A stretch of DNA of 64,000 bases from UBA10649 sp965278945 (GTDB taxonomy: Bacteria > Actinomycetota > Actinomycetes > S36-B12): NCBI GenBank assembly GCA_965278945.1, contig OZ257128.1:1178001-1242000 (forward strand). Direction: 5' to 3'. The translations under genes and the position numbers were made by a program. Shown here in pieces: positions 33,239-41,281 of the stretch. Within the stretch, counting starts at the first letter, position 1. Each line of letters opens with the position of its first letter. Under the pieces are notes generated by a model. The model was not told where the DNA came from. It was given only the letters and a program-made list of their open reading frames with translations, and ran no database searches.

Positions 33239-34011
33239 ACCGAGTCCGTGAGTTTGGTGATGCGCTGGGCGGCGATCACGACGGTGAAGCTGACAAGGAG
33301 CAGCAGTGCGGCAAGGGCGTTGACCTCCGGGGTGACTCCGAATCGGACCATGGAGTAGATGACGATGGGCAGGGTCGGGGTGCTCGGGCCGTTCGTGAAG
33401 AACGCGACCACGAACTCGTCGAGGGAGAGCGTGAAGACAAGCAGGGCGCCCGCGATGATCGCCGGCGCGAGCGAGGGCACGGTGATCCGGAAGAACGTCG
33501 ACGCGGCGGTAGCGCCGAGATCGCGACTGGCCTCCTCGAGACTCGCGTCGATCTGTCCGATCCGTGCGGTCACGACGGCCGCCACGAAAGCCATGCCGAA
33601 CACGACGTGGGCGAGGAGCACGGAGTAAAGCCCGAGGGTCATGCCGACCGCGCTGAACATGACCAGGAGACCGATCGCCAGCGCGAGATCGGGAACGATG
33701 GCCGGGGTCAGCGCATACGCCTCGAGCATCGCGGACCTGGTGTAGCGGGCGAGCCCGACGGCGAGCAGCGTTCCGAGCACGGTGGCGATGACGGTGGCAC
33801 CGACCGCCACGATCATGGTGTTGATGAATCCCTGGCGGATCTCCGCGTTCTGGGCAAGGCTCCCGTACCAGTCGAGACTGAACCCGCTCCAGGTGAAGGG
33901 AGACTTGCTCGCGTTGAACGACATCACGACGACGACGGCGATCGGGATGTAGAGGAAGGCGTACGTCGCCAGCAGGGGGAGCCGAAGCCAGCCGATGCTA
34001 CGCACGGGCAC
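33235..34011 (-). CDS. potC: Polyamine ABC transporter permease
   Basis: A 258-residue inner-membrane permease with six predicted helices. The cytoplasmic EAA loop is EEASRDLGATAASTFFRITV (about residues 155-174), which docks on PotA. The start overlaps potB by 14 bases. With PotB it forms the translocation channel for polyamines. The call as C rather than B follows its order and length. Confidence 0.88.
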   Translation of the reverse strand: MPVRSIGWLRLPLLATYAFLYIPIAVVVVMSFNASKSPFTWSGFSLDWYGSLAQNAEIRQGFINTMIVAVGATVIATVLGTLLAVGLARYTRSAMLEAYALTPAIVPDLALAIGLLVMFSAVGMTLGLYSVLLAHVVFGMAFVAAVVTARIGQIDASLEEASRDLGATAASTFFRITVPSLAPAIIAGALLVFTLSLDEFVVAFFTNGPSTPTLPIVIYSMVRFGVTPEVNALAALLLLVSFTVVIAAQRITKLTDSV

Positions 34012-34900
34012 CTCGCCCGTTGATACGTCGAGACACGTAGGCCTGCAGGGCGAACAGGCCGACCAGGAACACGACCATCACCAGGGCAAGCACGGCACCG
34101 AACGGCCAGTCGCGTGCCTTGAGGAACTGGTCGCGGATCAGGTTGCCGACCATCACGGTCTTCCCCCCGCCGAGCAGTTCGGGGACGATGAAGTTGCCGA
34201 GGCTCGGAACGAAGACGAAGATCGCGCCGATCATCGCTCCGGGCAGGGTGAGCGGCAGCGTGACGGTGAAGAAGGCCCGCACCCGGCTTGCGCCGAGGTT
34301 GGTCGCGGCTTCGATCAGCGAGTGATCAAGGCGTTCCATGGATGCGTACAGCGGGAGGATCATGAGCGGCAGGTACGCGTACAGGAGCCCGACGATCACC
34401 GCTTCGCGGGTGTAGAGCAGGCCGAGCGGCTCGTCGATGACCCCCATGGCGAGGAGTCCCTTGTTGAGCGGACCCTCGGAGTTCAGCAGCACGATCCACG
34501 CGTACGTGCGGACGAGGAAGTTGCTCCAGAACGGCAGGATGATCAGCACCAGCGCGAGCGTTCGCCACTTCTTCGGCATCTTCGCTATGGCGTACGCGAC
34601 CGGATATCCGATGAGGAGCGCGAGCACCGTGGTGACGGTGGCGATGAGCAGGGAGTTGCCGAGCACGGAGAGGTAGACCGGTTCGAGCGCACGAGTGAAG
34701 CTCTCGAGACTGAACACGAGCCGCACGCCGCCGAATCGGCCCTTCTCCAGGAATGCGTACGACACGATGAGGGCGATCGGGATCGCCATGAAGATCGTGA
34801 CGTAGAACAACCCCGGGCCGAGGAAGACTGCACGCGAGGCGAGGGCGCGGCGCCTTGCGGCGCCACGCCCTCCTCTCGTGGTTCGTGCTGGTGTGCTCAC
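33998..34900 (-). CDS. potB: Polyamine ABC transporter permease
   Basis: A 300-residue six-helix permease. The EAA loop reads EAATNLGASRVRAFFTVTLP. The start was set at GTG 34900 (VSTPARTT), two bases after the potD stop. The long open frame upstream in this phase arises from a frameshift in potD and does not show a PotD-PotB fusion. A basic N-terminal stretch (RGGRGAARRRALASR) precedes the first helix. Confidence 0.88.
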   Translation of the reverse strand: MSTPARTTRGGRGAARRRALASRAVFLGPGLFYVTIFMAIPIALIVSYAFLEKGRFGGVRLVFSLESFTRALEPVYLSVLGNSLLIATVTTVLALLIGYPVAYAIAKMPKKWRTLALVLIILPFWSNFLVRTYAWIVLLNSEGPLNKGLLAMGVIDEPLGLLYTREAVIVGLLYAYLPLMILPLYASMERLDHSLIEAATNLGASRVRAFFTVTLPLTLPGAMIGAIFVFVPSLGNFIVPELLGGGKTVMVGNLIRDQFLKARDWPFGAVLALVMVVFLVGLFALQAYVSRRINGRGARA

Positions 34901-34902
34901 TC

Positions 34903-36013
34903 CTAGCCTGAGGTGACCTCGGTGGCGATCTTCGTGTACTTCGAGTTGTCCTCGCCGACGTCGATGATGGCCTCCTGCTTGACGAGGTCTGCAGGTGTCA
35001 TGCCCATGTTCGGGAACGCCGCCGCGAGATCGGCGCCGACGGCATCCATGGCTGCCTTGTTCGGCACCTTGTACAGGATGTTCTCGGCCACCCACGCGTG
35101 GTTGACCGGATCGAGGATGTAGTTGATGAAGGCGTGTGCGGCTTCCTTGTTCTTCGAGGACTTCAGCACGACCATCGTGTCGGTCCACAGGTCGCTGCCC
35201 TCGGAGGGAACTGCGAACTTGATGTTGGGATCCTCGGCAATTGCCGTAGTTGCACCAGCCGTCCCACGCCACGGCCATGTTGGTCTCTCCGGCCATCAGC
35301 CGGTTGTAGAAGGTGGTGTCGTCGTAGGCCAGCAGGTCGGCCTTGTTGGCGACGAGGAGTTCCTTGGCCTTCTCGAGCTCCGCATCGTCGGTGGTGTTGA
35401 TCGAGTAGCCGAGTGACTTGAGAGCAGGCAGCAAGAGCCAACGCTCCGTGGCCAGCGCGGTCATCTTGCCCTTGTTCTCGTCGGCCGGCGCCAGCAGGTC
35501 ATTCCAGCTGGTCGGCTCAGCGGGCACCAGATCGCTTCGGTAGCAGATGCCGGTGGTGCCCCAGGCGTACGGCACCGAGAAGGTGTTGCCCGGGTCGTAC
35601 GGCAGTTGGGTCGCCTCGGGGTAGAGGTTGGACAGATTGGGGATGAGGCTCTGATCGAGGGTCTCCACCAGCCCGGCGTCGTTGAGCGCCTGCGCGTACT
35701 GGCCGGAGACGAATGCGACATCGATGCCCGAGTCCCCGCCTGCGGTGAGCTTGCCCATGACCTCCTCGTTGGTCGCGTGGTTCGCGATCGTGAGAGGAGC
35801 ACCGACTGCCTCCTGGAACTTCGCGCTCAGGTCCTCGGGGTAGTAGCCCGCCCAGTTCGAGATCGTGAGCGCCTGCTTGGTGAGATCCGCGTTCGGATCA
35901 AGGGCCGCGGAACTCTCGCTTGATGAACTTCCCCCGCACGCGGCGAGCACCAACGCGGCGCTTGCTGCGATCGCTCCCGCCGTCGCGGTCCTGCGGATTA
36001 CGCCTGCTCGCAT
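34903..36013 (-). pseudogene. potD: Polyamine-binding lipoprotein PotD, interrupted by a +1 frameshift
   Basis: The N-terminal part starts at ATG 36013 and carries a lipobox (AALVLAAC, Cys near residue 26) and the binding-protein motif LTISNWAGYYPEDL. It continues to VAWDGWCNYG, then loses frame. The rest follows in another frame (IAEDPNIKFAVPSEGSDLW and onward to YTKIATEVTSG, stop at 34903). One extra A in GGCAATTGCC (35236-35245) accounts for the shift; GGCATTGCC would restore a normal 369-residue PotD. It is either a genuine defect in the importer or a sequencing error. Confidence 0.85.
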
Positions 36014-36141
36014 CTGCTGACTCCCATCCGGCTCCCGCCGACGATCCGGGCCGAGTGCCCGACGTTGAACGAGAGTTGCATACGGATGCAACCGTCCGCA
36101 AGCGAAATTCCCCATGAAACACAACTGTTACACCGATTCCC

Positions 36142-36155
36142 TGAATCTTGATTCA
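36142..36155. promoter_or_regulatory. Palindrome TGAATC-TT-GATTCA, likely TetR operator
   Basis: A perfect 6-bp inverted repeat with a 2-bp centre in the 199-base gap between divergent potD and the TetR gene. It overlaps TTGATT (36148-36153), which with GATTAT (36172-36177, 18-base spacing) makes a candidate promoter for the TetR operon. Binding here could control both directions. Confidence 0.55.
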
Positions 36156-36212
36156 ACTGACCTCGGGCTGCGATTATGGTGAGCCGACGAGGTCGAGGGA
36201 TGAGGGAGCCCG

Positions 36213-36836
36213 GTGGCGAAGAGCAAGAGCGGCAAGCGCACTGACCTGCTTGAAGCAGCTCAGCGCGCCATGGCCGAGCATGGAGCGAACGTGCGCCTCA
36301 ACCAGGTCGCCGAGCAGGCGGGACTTACGTCCGGCGCGATCCTGTACCACTATCCCGACTTGCAGGACCTGCTCATCGACGCGAATCGCGCGGGCATGGA
36401 GCGGTTCTACGACACACGGATGAACGCCCTCGTCGGCATCGTCGACCCGGCCGAACGCCTGGTGGTCACCATCGAGTCCGGGCTGCCGACGGACGGGGGC
36501 GACGAGGAGGTCCGCCTCCTGTGCGCGCTCGGTGGCGAGGCGGCGAGGAACACGGTCTATGCGGTCCTGCTGACGTCCTTGTACGACCGCCAGGTGGTGA
36601 TGTACCAGACGATCTTGGAGTCGGGAGCCGAGCAGGGCGTGTTCACGCTGGCCGCCGATTCGGCATCGATTGCGAGGAATCTTGTCGCGCTCGAGGACGC
36701 CTACGGTTACCGCATCATGGCCGGCCATCCGACTCTCGACAAGGATGCGTGCTCAGAGTTGATTCTCGGCTACGCCCGGCTGGCCACCGGCCATCCCCTC
36801 GTCCCTCTCGATTCCCAGGAGTTGGTGCCCCGATGA
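36213..36836 (+). CDS. TetR-family transcriptional regulator
   Basis: A 207-residue repressor-type protein. The N-terminal helix-turn-helix is RLNQVAEQAGLTSGAILYHY (about residues 28-47), and the C-terminal ligand domain fills the rest. GTG start; GAGGGAG lies upstream. It leads the glycosyltransferase-kinase-SIS operon (ATGA overlap with the next gene) and is divergent from potD. It probably represses its own operon and perhaps the pot operon, with a polyamine or amino sugar as inducer. The ligand is inference. Confidence 0.85.
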   Translation: MAKSKSGKRTDLLEAAQRAMAEHGANVRLNQVAEQAGLTSGAILYHYPDLQDLLIDANRAGMERFYDTRMNALVGIVDPAERLVVTIESGLPTDGGDEEVRLLCALGGEAARNTVYAVLLTSLYDRQVVMYQTILESGAEQGVFTLAADSASIARNLVALEDAYGYRIMAGHPTLDKDACSELILGYARLATGHPLVPLDSQELVPR

Positions 36837-38146
36837 CCGAGCGCTCGCTGACCTTCCTGTTCATGCCCGAGTCCGCCTACGGACCGACCAATCAATGCGT
36901 GGGCATCGGCAAGGTGCTGCTCGAACGCGGCCACCGGGTGGTGTTCGCAGCGGAGTCGTCATGGGCCGGGAAGCTGGCGCCGCTTGGATTCGAGGAGGAC
37001 CTGGTCGACCTGGCCCCGCCCGCCGAGGATGCCGCTGACCAGGATGCCGGCCAGTTCTGGAAGGACTTCATCCGGGAGACGGCGCCGGAGTTTCGCAAGC
37101 CGACCGTCGACCAGTTGTCGACCTTCATTCAGCCGACGTGGCAGGCCCTCATCGATGGCGCCATCTACTGCGAGCCGCAACTGCGGGCCATCATCGACAG
37201 GATCAGGCCCGACGTCATCATCGAGGACAACGTCGTCGCGTTTCCCGCGTTGGTCACCGCAGATGCGCCGTTCGTCAGGATCGTCTCGTGCAACCCGCTC
37301 GAGGTGAAGGGCGCGGATATCGCTCCCGCATTCTCGGGCCTGCCGCAGGAGGATCACGCGGAGTGGGATTCGTTCCGCGCGGCGTACGACCGGACGCACC
37401 GCCCGATGTGGACCGCATTCAACGAGTGGGTGGTCGAGCAGGGTGCTGCACCGCTTCCGGACCTCGAGTTCATCCACGAGTCCGATGCGGCGAACCTGTA
37501 CGTCTTCCCCGAGGAGGCTGACTACACCGATCACCGTGCTCTCGGCCCGACCTGGCATCGGATGGACTCCAGCGTGCGGGAGACCGACGACGACTATGTG
37601 CTTCCTGAGTCCGTCGCGAATCGTCCGGAAGGCACGGCGTTGATCTACCTGTCCCTGGGCTCGCTCGGGGGCGCGGACGTCGACCTGATGCGCCGGCTGA
37701 TCGCGGTGCTCGGCACCACGCCGCACCGGTTCATCGTGAGTATGGGACCGCAGGCCGCGGACCTCGTGCTCGCCGAAAACATGGTCGGCTCGGAGTTCCT
37801 TCCGCAGACCAAGGTCATCCCGCAGGTGGATCTCGTCATCACCCACGGCGGCAACAACACCACCACCGAGTCCCTGCACTTCGGCAAGCCGATGATCGTG
37901 CTGCCGTTGTTCTGGGATCAGTACGACAATGCGCAGCGAATCGACGAGCTGGGCTTTGGTGTTCGGCTTGCGACCTACGCATTCGCCGATGACGAGATGA
38001 CCGGAGCGATCGACCGGATCCTGGGCGACGCCGGAATGCGTGAGCGGATGGCGTCGATGGGGGAGGCGATCCGTGCCAGGCAGGGACTGCGCCGCGGGGC
38101 CGATGTTATCGAGGCGGTCGGGCGCGCACGCGCCGAGAAGGCGTGA
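36833..38146 (+). CDS. GT1-family (macrolide/UGT-like) glycosyltransferase
   Basis: A 437-residue GT-B enzyme. It starts at the ATG overlapping the TetR stop (MTERSLTFLFMPESAYGPTN). The acceptor half has GIGKVLLERGHRVVFAAESS (about residues 24-43). The donor-binding signature THGGNNTTTESLHFGKPMI is near residues 342-360, with FWDQYDNAQRI following. Relatives glycosylate or detoxify small molecules with UDP- or dTDP-sugars. The coupling to an amino-sugar kinase and SIS protein is unusual; the acceptor is unknown. The GTGA overlap continues into the kinase gene. Confidence 0.85.
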   Translation: MTERSLTFLFMPESAYGPTNQCVGIGKVLLERGHRVVFAAESSWAGKLAPLGFEEDLVDLAPPAEDAADQDAGQFWKDFIRETAPEFRKPTVDQLSTFIQPTWQALIDGAIYCEPQLRAIIDRIRPDVIIEDNVVAFPALVTADAPFVRIVSCNPLEVKGADIAPAFSGLPQEDHAEWDSFRAAYDRTHRPMWTAFNEWVVEQGAAPLPDLEFIHESDAANLYVFPEEADYTDHRALGPTWHRMDSSVRETDDDYVLPESVANRPEGTALIYLSLGSLGGADVDLMRRLIAVLGTTPHRFIVSMGPQAADLVLAENMVGSEFLPQTKVIPQVDLVITHGGNNTTTESLHFGKPMIVLPLFWDQYDNAQRIDELGFGVRLATYAFADDEMTGAIDRILGDAGMRERMASMGEAIRARQGLRRGADVIEAVGRARAEKA

Positions 38147-39414
38147 ACCTCGAAAGCCTGCTCCACGCGGCCGCTCCTGAGGACCTGCTGCCGTTCCGCC
38201 GGGTCGACGAGGCTGCGCGGGTGGTCCGGCCGTGGGTGATCCTCTGCGACGTCGACCTCGGGGAGACCCGGTCAGGTCATCGCGCCAGGTTCCTCCTCCT
38301 GCAAGATGCCCGCGGTGTGCGGTTCGGGGTCCCTGCGGTGTTCAGCGAGTCCGCAGTGCGCCGCGCCGTGCCGGGTGACGGCGTCAGCGAGGCCCTCGTT
38401 GCCGCGCTCTCGCGCGGAGGCATCGACGGGCTCGAGTTCGAGGTTTTCGCCAAGCTCGATGCGCCGGCCGGCGAGCACGGGATCGCGGTCGACCAGACCA
38501 ACGAACTGGTCGTCATCGGAGACGACATCGTCGTGAAGTGGATTCTGCATCCCGATGACCTGCAGCCGGCCCCGTCGCGTATGGCGGCACTGGCCCGAGC
38601 CGGATTCACGGGTGCACCGCTCCTGCGAGGGCTGGTGCGAGCCTCGGGATCGGTTGTCGCGATGGTCGTCGACTACGTGCCCGACACTCTCGACGGGTGG
38701 GAGTGGGCGGTCGATGATGTCCGGTCGCTCGCTCGAGGGCAGGTCGATCTCTCCGCAGCGCTCGCACCAGTTAACGACGTCGCGCACTTGATTGCTGAGA
38801 TGCACGTTGCGTTGGCCGCGGCCGGTAGGGGCACGGCAACCCTCGCCGACTGCGAAGCGTGGTCCGTCGCCGCGGCTGCCGACGTCGATAGCGCACCGAT
38901 CAGCGCTGCCCTGGCGACAAGGGCACACGAACTCGTCGGTTCGATCGCAAGCAGCGCTGGCACGTCCGTGATCGAGATTCACGGAGACCTCCACATCGGA
39001 CAGGTCCTTTGCAGTGGATCGTCTGGCTACTACGTCATCGACTTCGACGGCAATCCGGTGCTCTCTCCAGCCGATCGGATGCTGCTGCAGCCCGTTGCCA
39101 GGGACGTCGCCGGCATGCTTGCCTCGTTAGACCATGTCGGCCGAGTCGTGCTGCATCGAACCGATGACCTCGACGACACGGAGCAGGGGCGAGTACTCGA
39201 CTGGATTGATCGTGCTCAGGCGGAGTTCCTCGCCGAGTACCGGCGCACCCTCGACGCTGCAGGATCACTCGAGCTGCTCGACGATCGCCTGATCGTCCCG
39301 TTCCAGGTCCAGCAGGAGTGTCGTGAGTACGCGTACGCGACACGGTACCTTCCGCACTGGCTCTTCGTGCCTGACGCTGCGCTGCCTGCCCTTATCGACC
39401 GGGAGTCCTCGTGA
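38143..39414 (+). CDS. Maltokinase-fold sugar kinase, probably glucosamine kinase
   Basis: A 423-residue protein with an aminoglycoside-phosphotransferase/maltokinase fold. The catalytic loop is IEIHGDLHIGQVL (about residues 278-290) and the metal site YVIDFDGNP (about 299-307). The C-terminal segment QQECREYAYATRYLPHWLF resembles the signature of actinobacterial glucosamine kinases related to maltokinase. The probable reaction is glucosamine plus ATP to glucosamine-6-phosphate. GTG start in a four-base overlap with the glycosyltransferase gene; the SIS gene overlaps its stop. Maltokinase or another sugar kinase is the alternative. Confidence 0.75.
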   Translation: MNLESLLHAAAPEDLLPFRRVDEAARVVRPWVILCDVDLGETRSGHRARFLLLQDARGVRFGVPAVFSESAVRRAVPGDGVSEALVAALSRGGIDGLEFEVFAKLDAPAGEHGIAVDQTNELVVIGDDIVVKWILHPDDLQPAPSRMAALARAGFTGAPLLRGLVRASGSVVAMVVDYVPDTLDGWEWAVDDVRSLARGQVDLSAALAPVNDVAHLIAEMHVALAAAGRGTATLADCEAWSVAAAADVDSAPISAALATRAHELVGSIASSAGTSVIEIHGDLHIGQVLCSGSSGYYVIDFDGNPVLSPADRMLLQPVARDVAGMLASLDHVGRVVLHRTDDLDDTEQGRVLDWIDRAQAEFLAEYRRTLDAAGSLELLDDRLIVPFQVQQECREYAYATRYLPHWLFVPDAALPALIDRESS

Positions 39415-40358
39415 AACCTGAACTCTTCGGCGCCGACCTCGAGCGGAAGCCGGACGTCCTGCGCGCCCTCGCGCAATCGCTGCGCGATGGCGATCCCTGG
39501 CAGGAATCGGGAATCGGCCCCGACTCGCACCTGGTTCTCGTCGGAATGGGTTCGTCTCACTACGCGAACTCCGTGGCCGCGGCTCGGCTACGCGCCGCTG
39601 GGGTGGATGCCGTCGCCGAACTGGCGAGCAGCGACCTGCTTCCCGCGGTTCGCAGCGGGACCATTGTCATCGCGGTGTCTGCCAGCGGCGGCTCGGTCGA
39701 GACTCTCGATGCGGTGGCTCGCTACGACGGCCGCTGTCCGATCATCGCAATGACGAACGTGGAATCCTCACCGATCACGAGTGCTGCCGCTCACGTCGTG
39801 TCGATGCATGCCGAGCCCGAGGTCAGCGGCGTGTCGTGCCGGTCCTTCCAGAACTCCATTGCGCTGCTGCTGGCCCTCGAAACGCGCCTCGTTGGCGGGC
39901 GCGACGTCCCTGCGCTCGTTGACGCGGCCGCGACCGCGACCGTAGACCTGCTCGATCGGCGCGACCGGTGGTTGCCAGGACTGCTTGAGCTGGCCATCGG
40001 ACCCTTGGGCACGTACGTCGTGGCCCCGGCGCGGCGGTTCTCGTCGGCCCAGCAGGGTGCGCTCATGCTCCGGGAGACTCCACGGCTTACAGCGACGGGC
40101 TGTGAGACCGGGGACTGGAGCCATGTCGACGTTTACCTCACGAAGACAACCGACTACCGCCTCGTTCTGTTCGCCGGGTCCAGGTGGGAGCCGGCCCTGT
40201 GTGGCTGGGTGGCCGAGCGCGGTTCGACGCTCATCACCGTGGGCGGGGAAGCAGAGGGCGCAGCGCTGTCCGTGCGTTACGCGGGCGACGATGACGATGA
40301 TGTCCGTCTGCTTGCGGAGGTGCTCACCATGGAGTTGCTCGCAGACGCCTTGCGCTAG
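39411..40358 (+). CDS. SIS-domain sugar isomerase/deaminase-like protein
   Basis: A 315-residue double SIS-domain protein like the isomerase half of GlmS and AgaS deaminases. The phosphosugar-binding loops are VGMGSSHYANSV (about residues 44-55) and VSASGGSVETLDA (about 89-101). A second SIS unit is near 185-300. It lacks the glutaminase domain of GlmS. After the glucosamine-kinase-like gene (ATGA-type overlap), the likely step is glucosamine-6-phosphate to fructose-6-phosphate plus ammonia. The substrate is inferred from context. Confidence 0.78.
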   Translation: MKPELFGADLERKPDVLRALAQSLRDGDPWQESGIGPDSHLVLVGMGSSHYANSVAAARLRAAGVDAVAELASSDLLPAVRSGTIVIAVSASGGSVETLDAVARYDGRCPIIAMTNVESSPITSAAAHVVSMHAEPEVSGVSCRSFQNSIALLLALETRLVGGRDVPALVDAAATATVDLLDRRDRWLPGLLELAIGPLGTYVVAPARRFSSAQQGALMLRETPRLTATGCETGDWSHVDVYLTKTTDYRLVLFAGSRWEPALCGWVAERGSTLITVGGEAEGAALSVRYAGDDDDDVRLLAEVLTMELLADALR

Positions 40359-40366
40359 GACGTGGG

Positions 40367-41281
40367 TTACGCGGGTACCTTCGCGAAGGCGCGCACGGTG
40401 AATGTGCCGGTGCCCTCGAACTTCGGCGGGACCGCCGTGAACAGCGCACCGGTTGGCGGAAGCTCACCGAGATTTGTCAGGTGCTCGACGACGTGGATGC
40501 CGCCTGCGAGGAAGGTGGTGTGCGCCGGCCGCTCGCCCTTGGCCTCGGGAAGCATGTCGTCGATGTTGATCGAGTCGATGCCGACCAGCAGCACTCCTTG
40601 CGCGGCGAGGTAGTCGACACCGTCCGGAGCGAGGAACGGGGCGCCCTGGGAGTACTCGGGCGTGCCGAAGTGCCGGTCCCACGCGGTGTGGAGCAGTACC
40701 GCCTTGCCCCGGACGTCCCGGTCGTAGAAGACGCTCGCCGGGATTCCGCGCACTGTCGAGTCGGCGAGATGGAATACCTCGGTCGGCAGATCGACGAGGG
40801 TGACGAGATCAAGTGCCGCGAGGTCCGCGCCGCCCTCGTACCGGTGCCAGGCGGTGTCGAGGTACGTGCCCGTGTTCCCCGGGATCGTGAGGATGTCCAT
40901 CGAGAAGCTCGTCCCGGGCGCGTAGGTTCCCTCGCCGCGGCGCAGGTGCGGGGCGAGGGATGGAACCGGCACGCCGGGAAGTGTCACGAGGCCTTCCCTG
41001 ATCGTGTGGCTGAGATCGACCAGTCGCACTGGTGCGTCGACGTTCGTCATCACCGGCTCGGTGACGCCGCGACTGCCCTTGTGCTGCTCTTCGATGATCG
41101 CGAACTTGTCGAACACGACCTCGCCGACCATGGCGAGCCCGAGGTGCTGCACGAAGAGTCGTCCGACCTCGGCCTCGGAGATGTCGCGCTGCGGCACGTC
41201 GAGGCGGAAGCCTTCAGCGCTCAGCCCGCCGCCGTTCACGAAGAAGATGCGGACGTCGAACAGTGCGCGGTACTGCGTCAT
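40367..41281 (-). CDS. Cyclase-family (kynurenine-formamidase-like) protein with extra N-terminal domain
   Basis: A 304-residue protein. Residues about 1-75 form a separate small domain (FRLDVPQRDISEAEVGRLFV). Residues about 85-304 are a cyclase/KynB fold with VDLSHTIREGLVTLPGVP. The canonical metal motif HTGTHxDxPxH reads GNTGTYLDTAWHRY, so two of the metal-binding His are replaced while Asp and the last His remain. It may be a variant hydrolase subfamily or have lost zinc. It is coupled to the upstream serine hydrolase by a four-base overlap. Confidence 0.75.
   Translation of the reverse strand: MTQYRALFDVRIFFVNGGGLSAEGFRLDVPQRDISEAEVGRLFVQHLGLAMVGEVVFDKFAIIEEQHKGSRGVTEPVMTNVDAPVRLVDLSHTIREGLVTLPGVPVPSLAPHLRRGEGTYAPGTSFSMDILTIPGNTGTYLDTAWHRYEGGADLAALDLVTLVDLPTEVFHLADSTVRGIPASVFYDRDVRGKAVLLHTAWDRHFGTPEYSQGAPFLAPDGVDYLAAQGVLLVGIDSINIDDMLPEAKGERPAHTTFLAGGIHVVEHLTNLGELPPTGALFTAVPPKFEGTGTFTVRAFAKVPA

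Noticed and set aside
33998..36124. Apparent 708-residue PotD-PotB fusion
   Set aside because: The middle of this frame is not PotD-like; PotD sequence continues in another frame to its own stop at 34903, and PotB has its own GTG. The fusion is an effect of the one-base shift.
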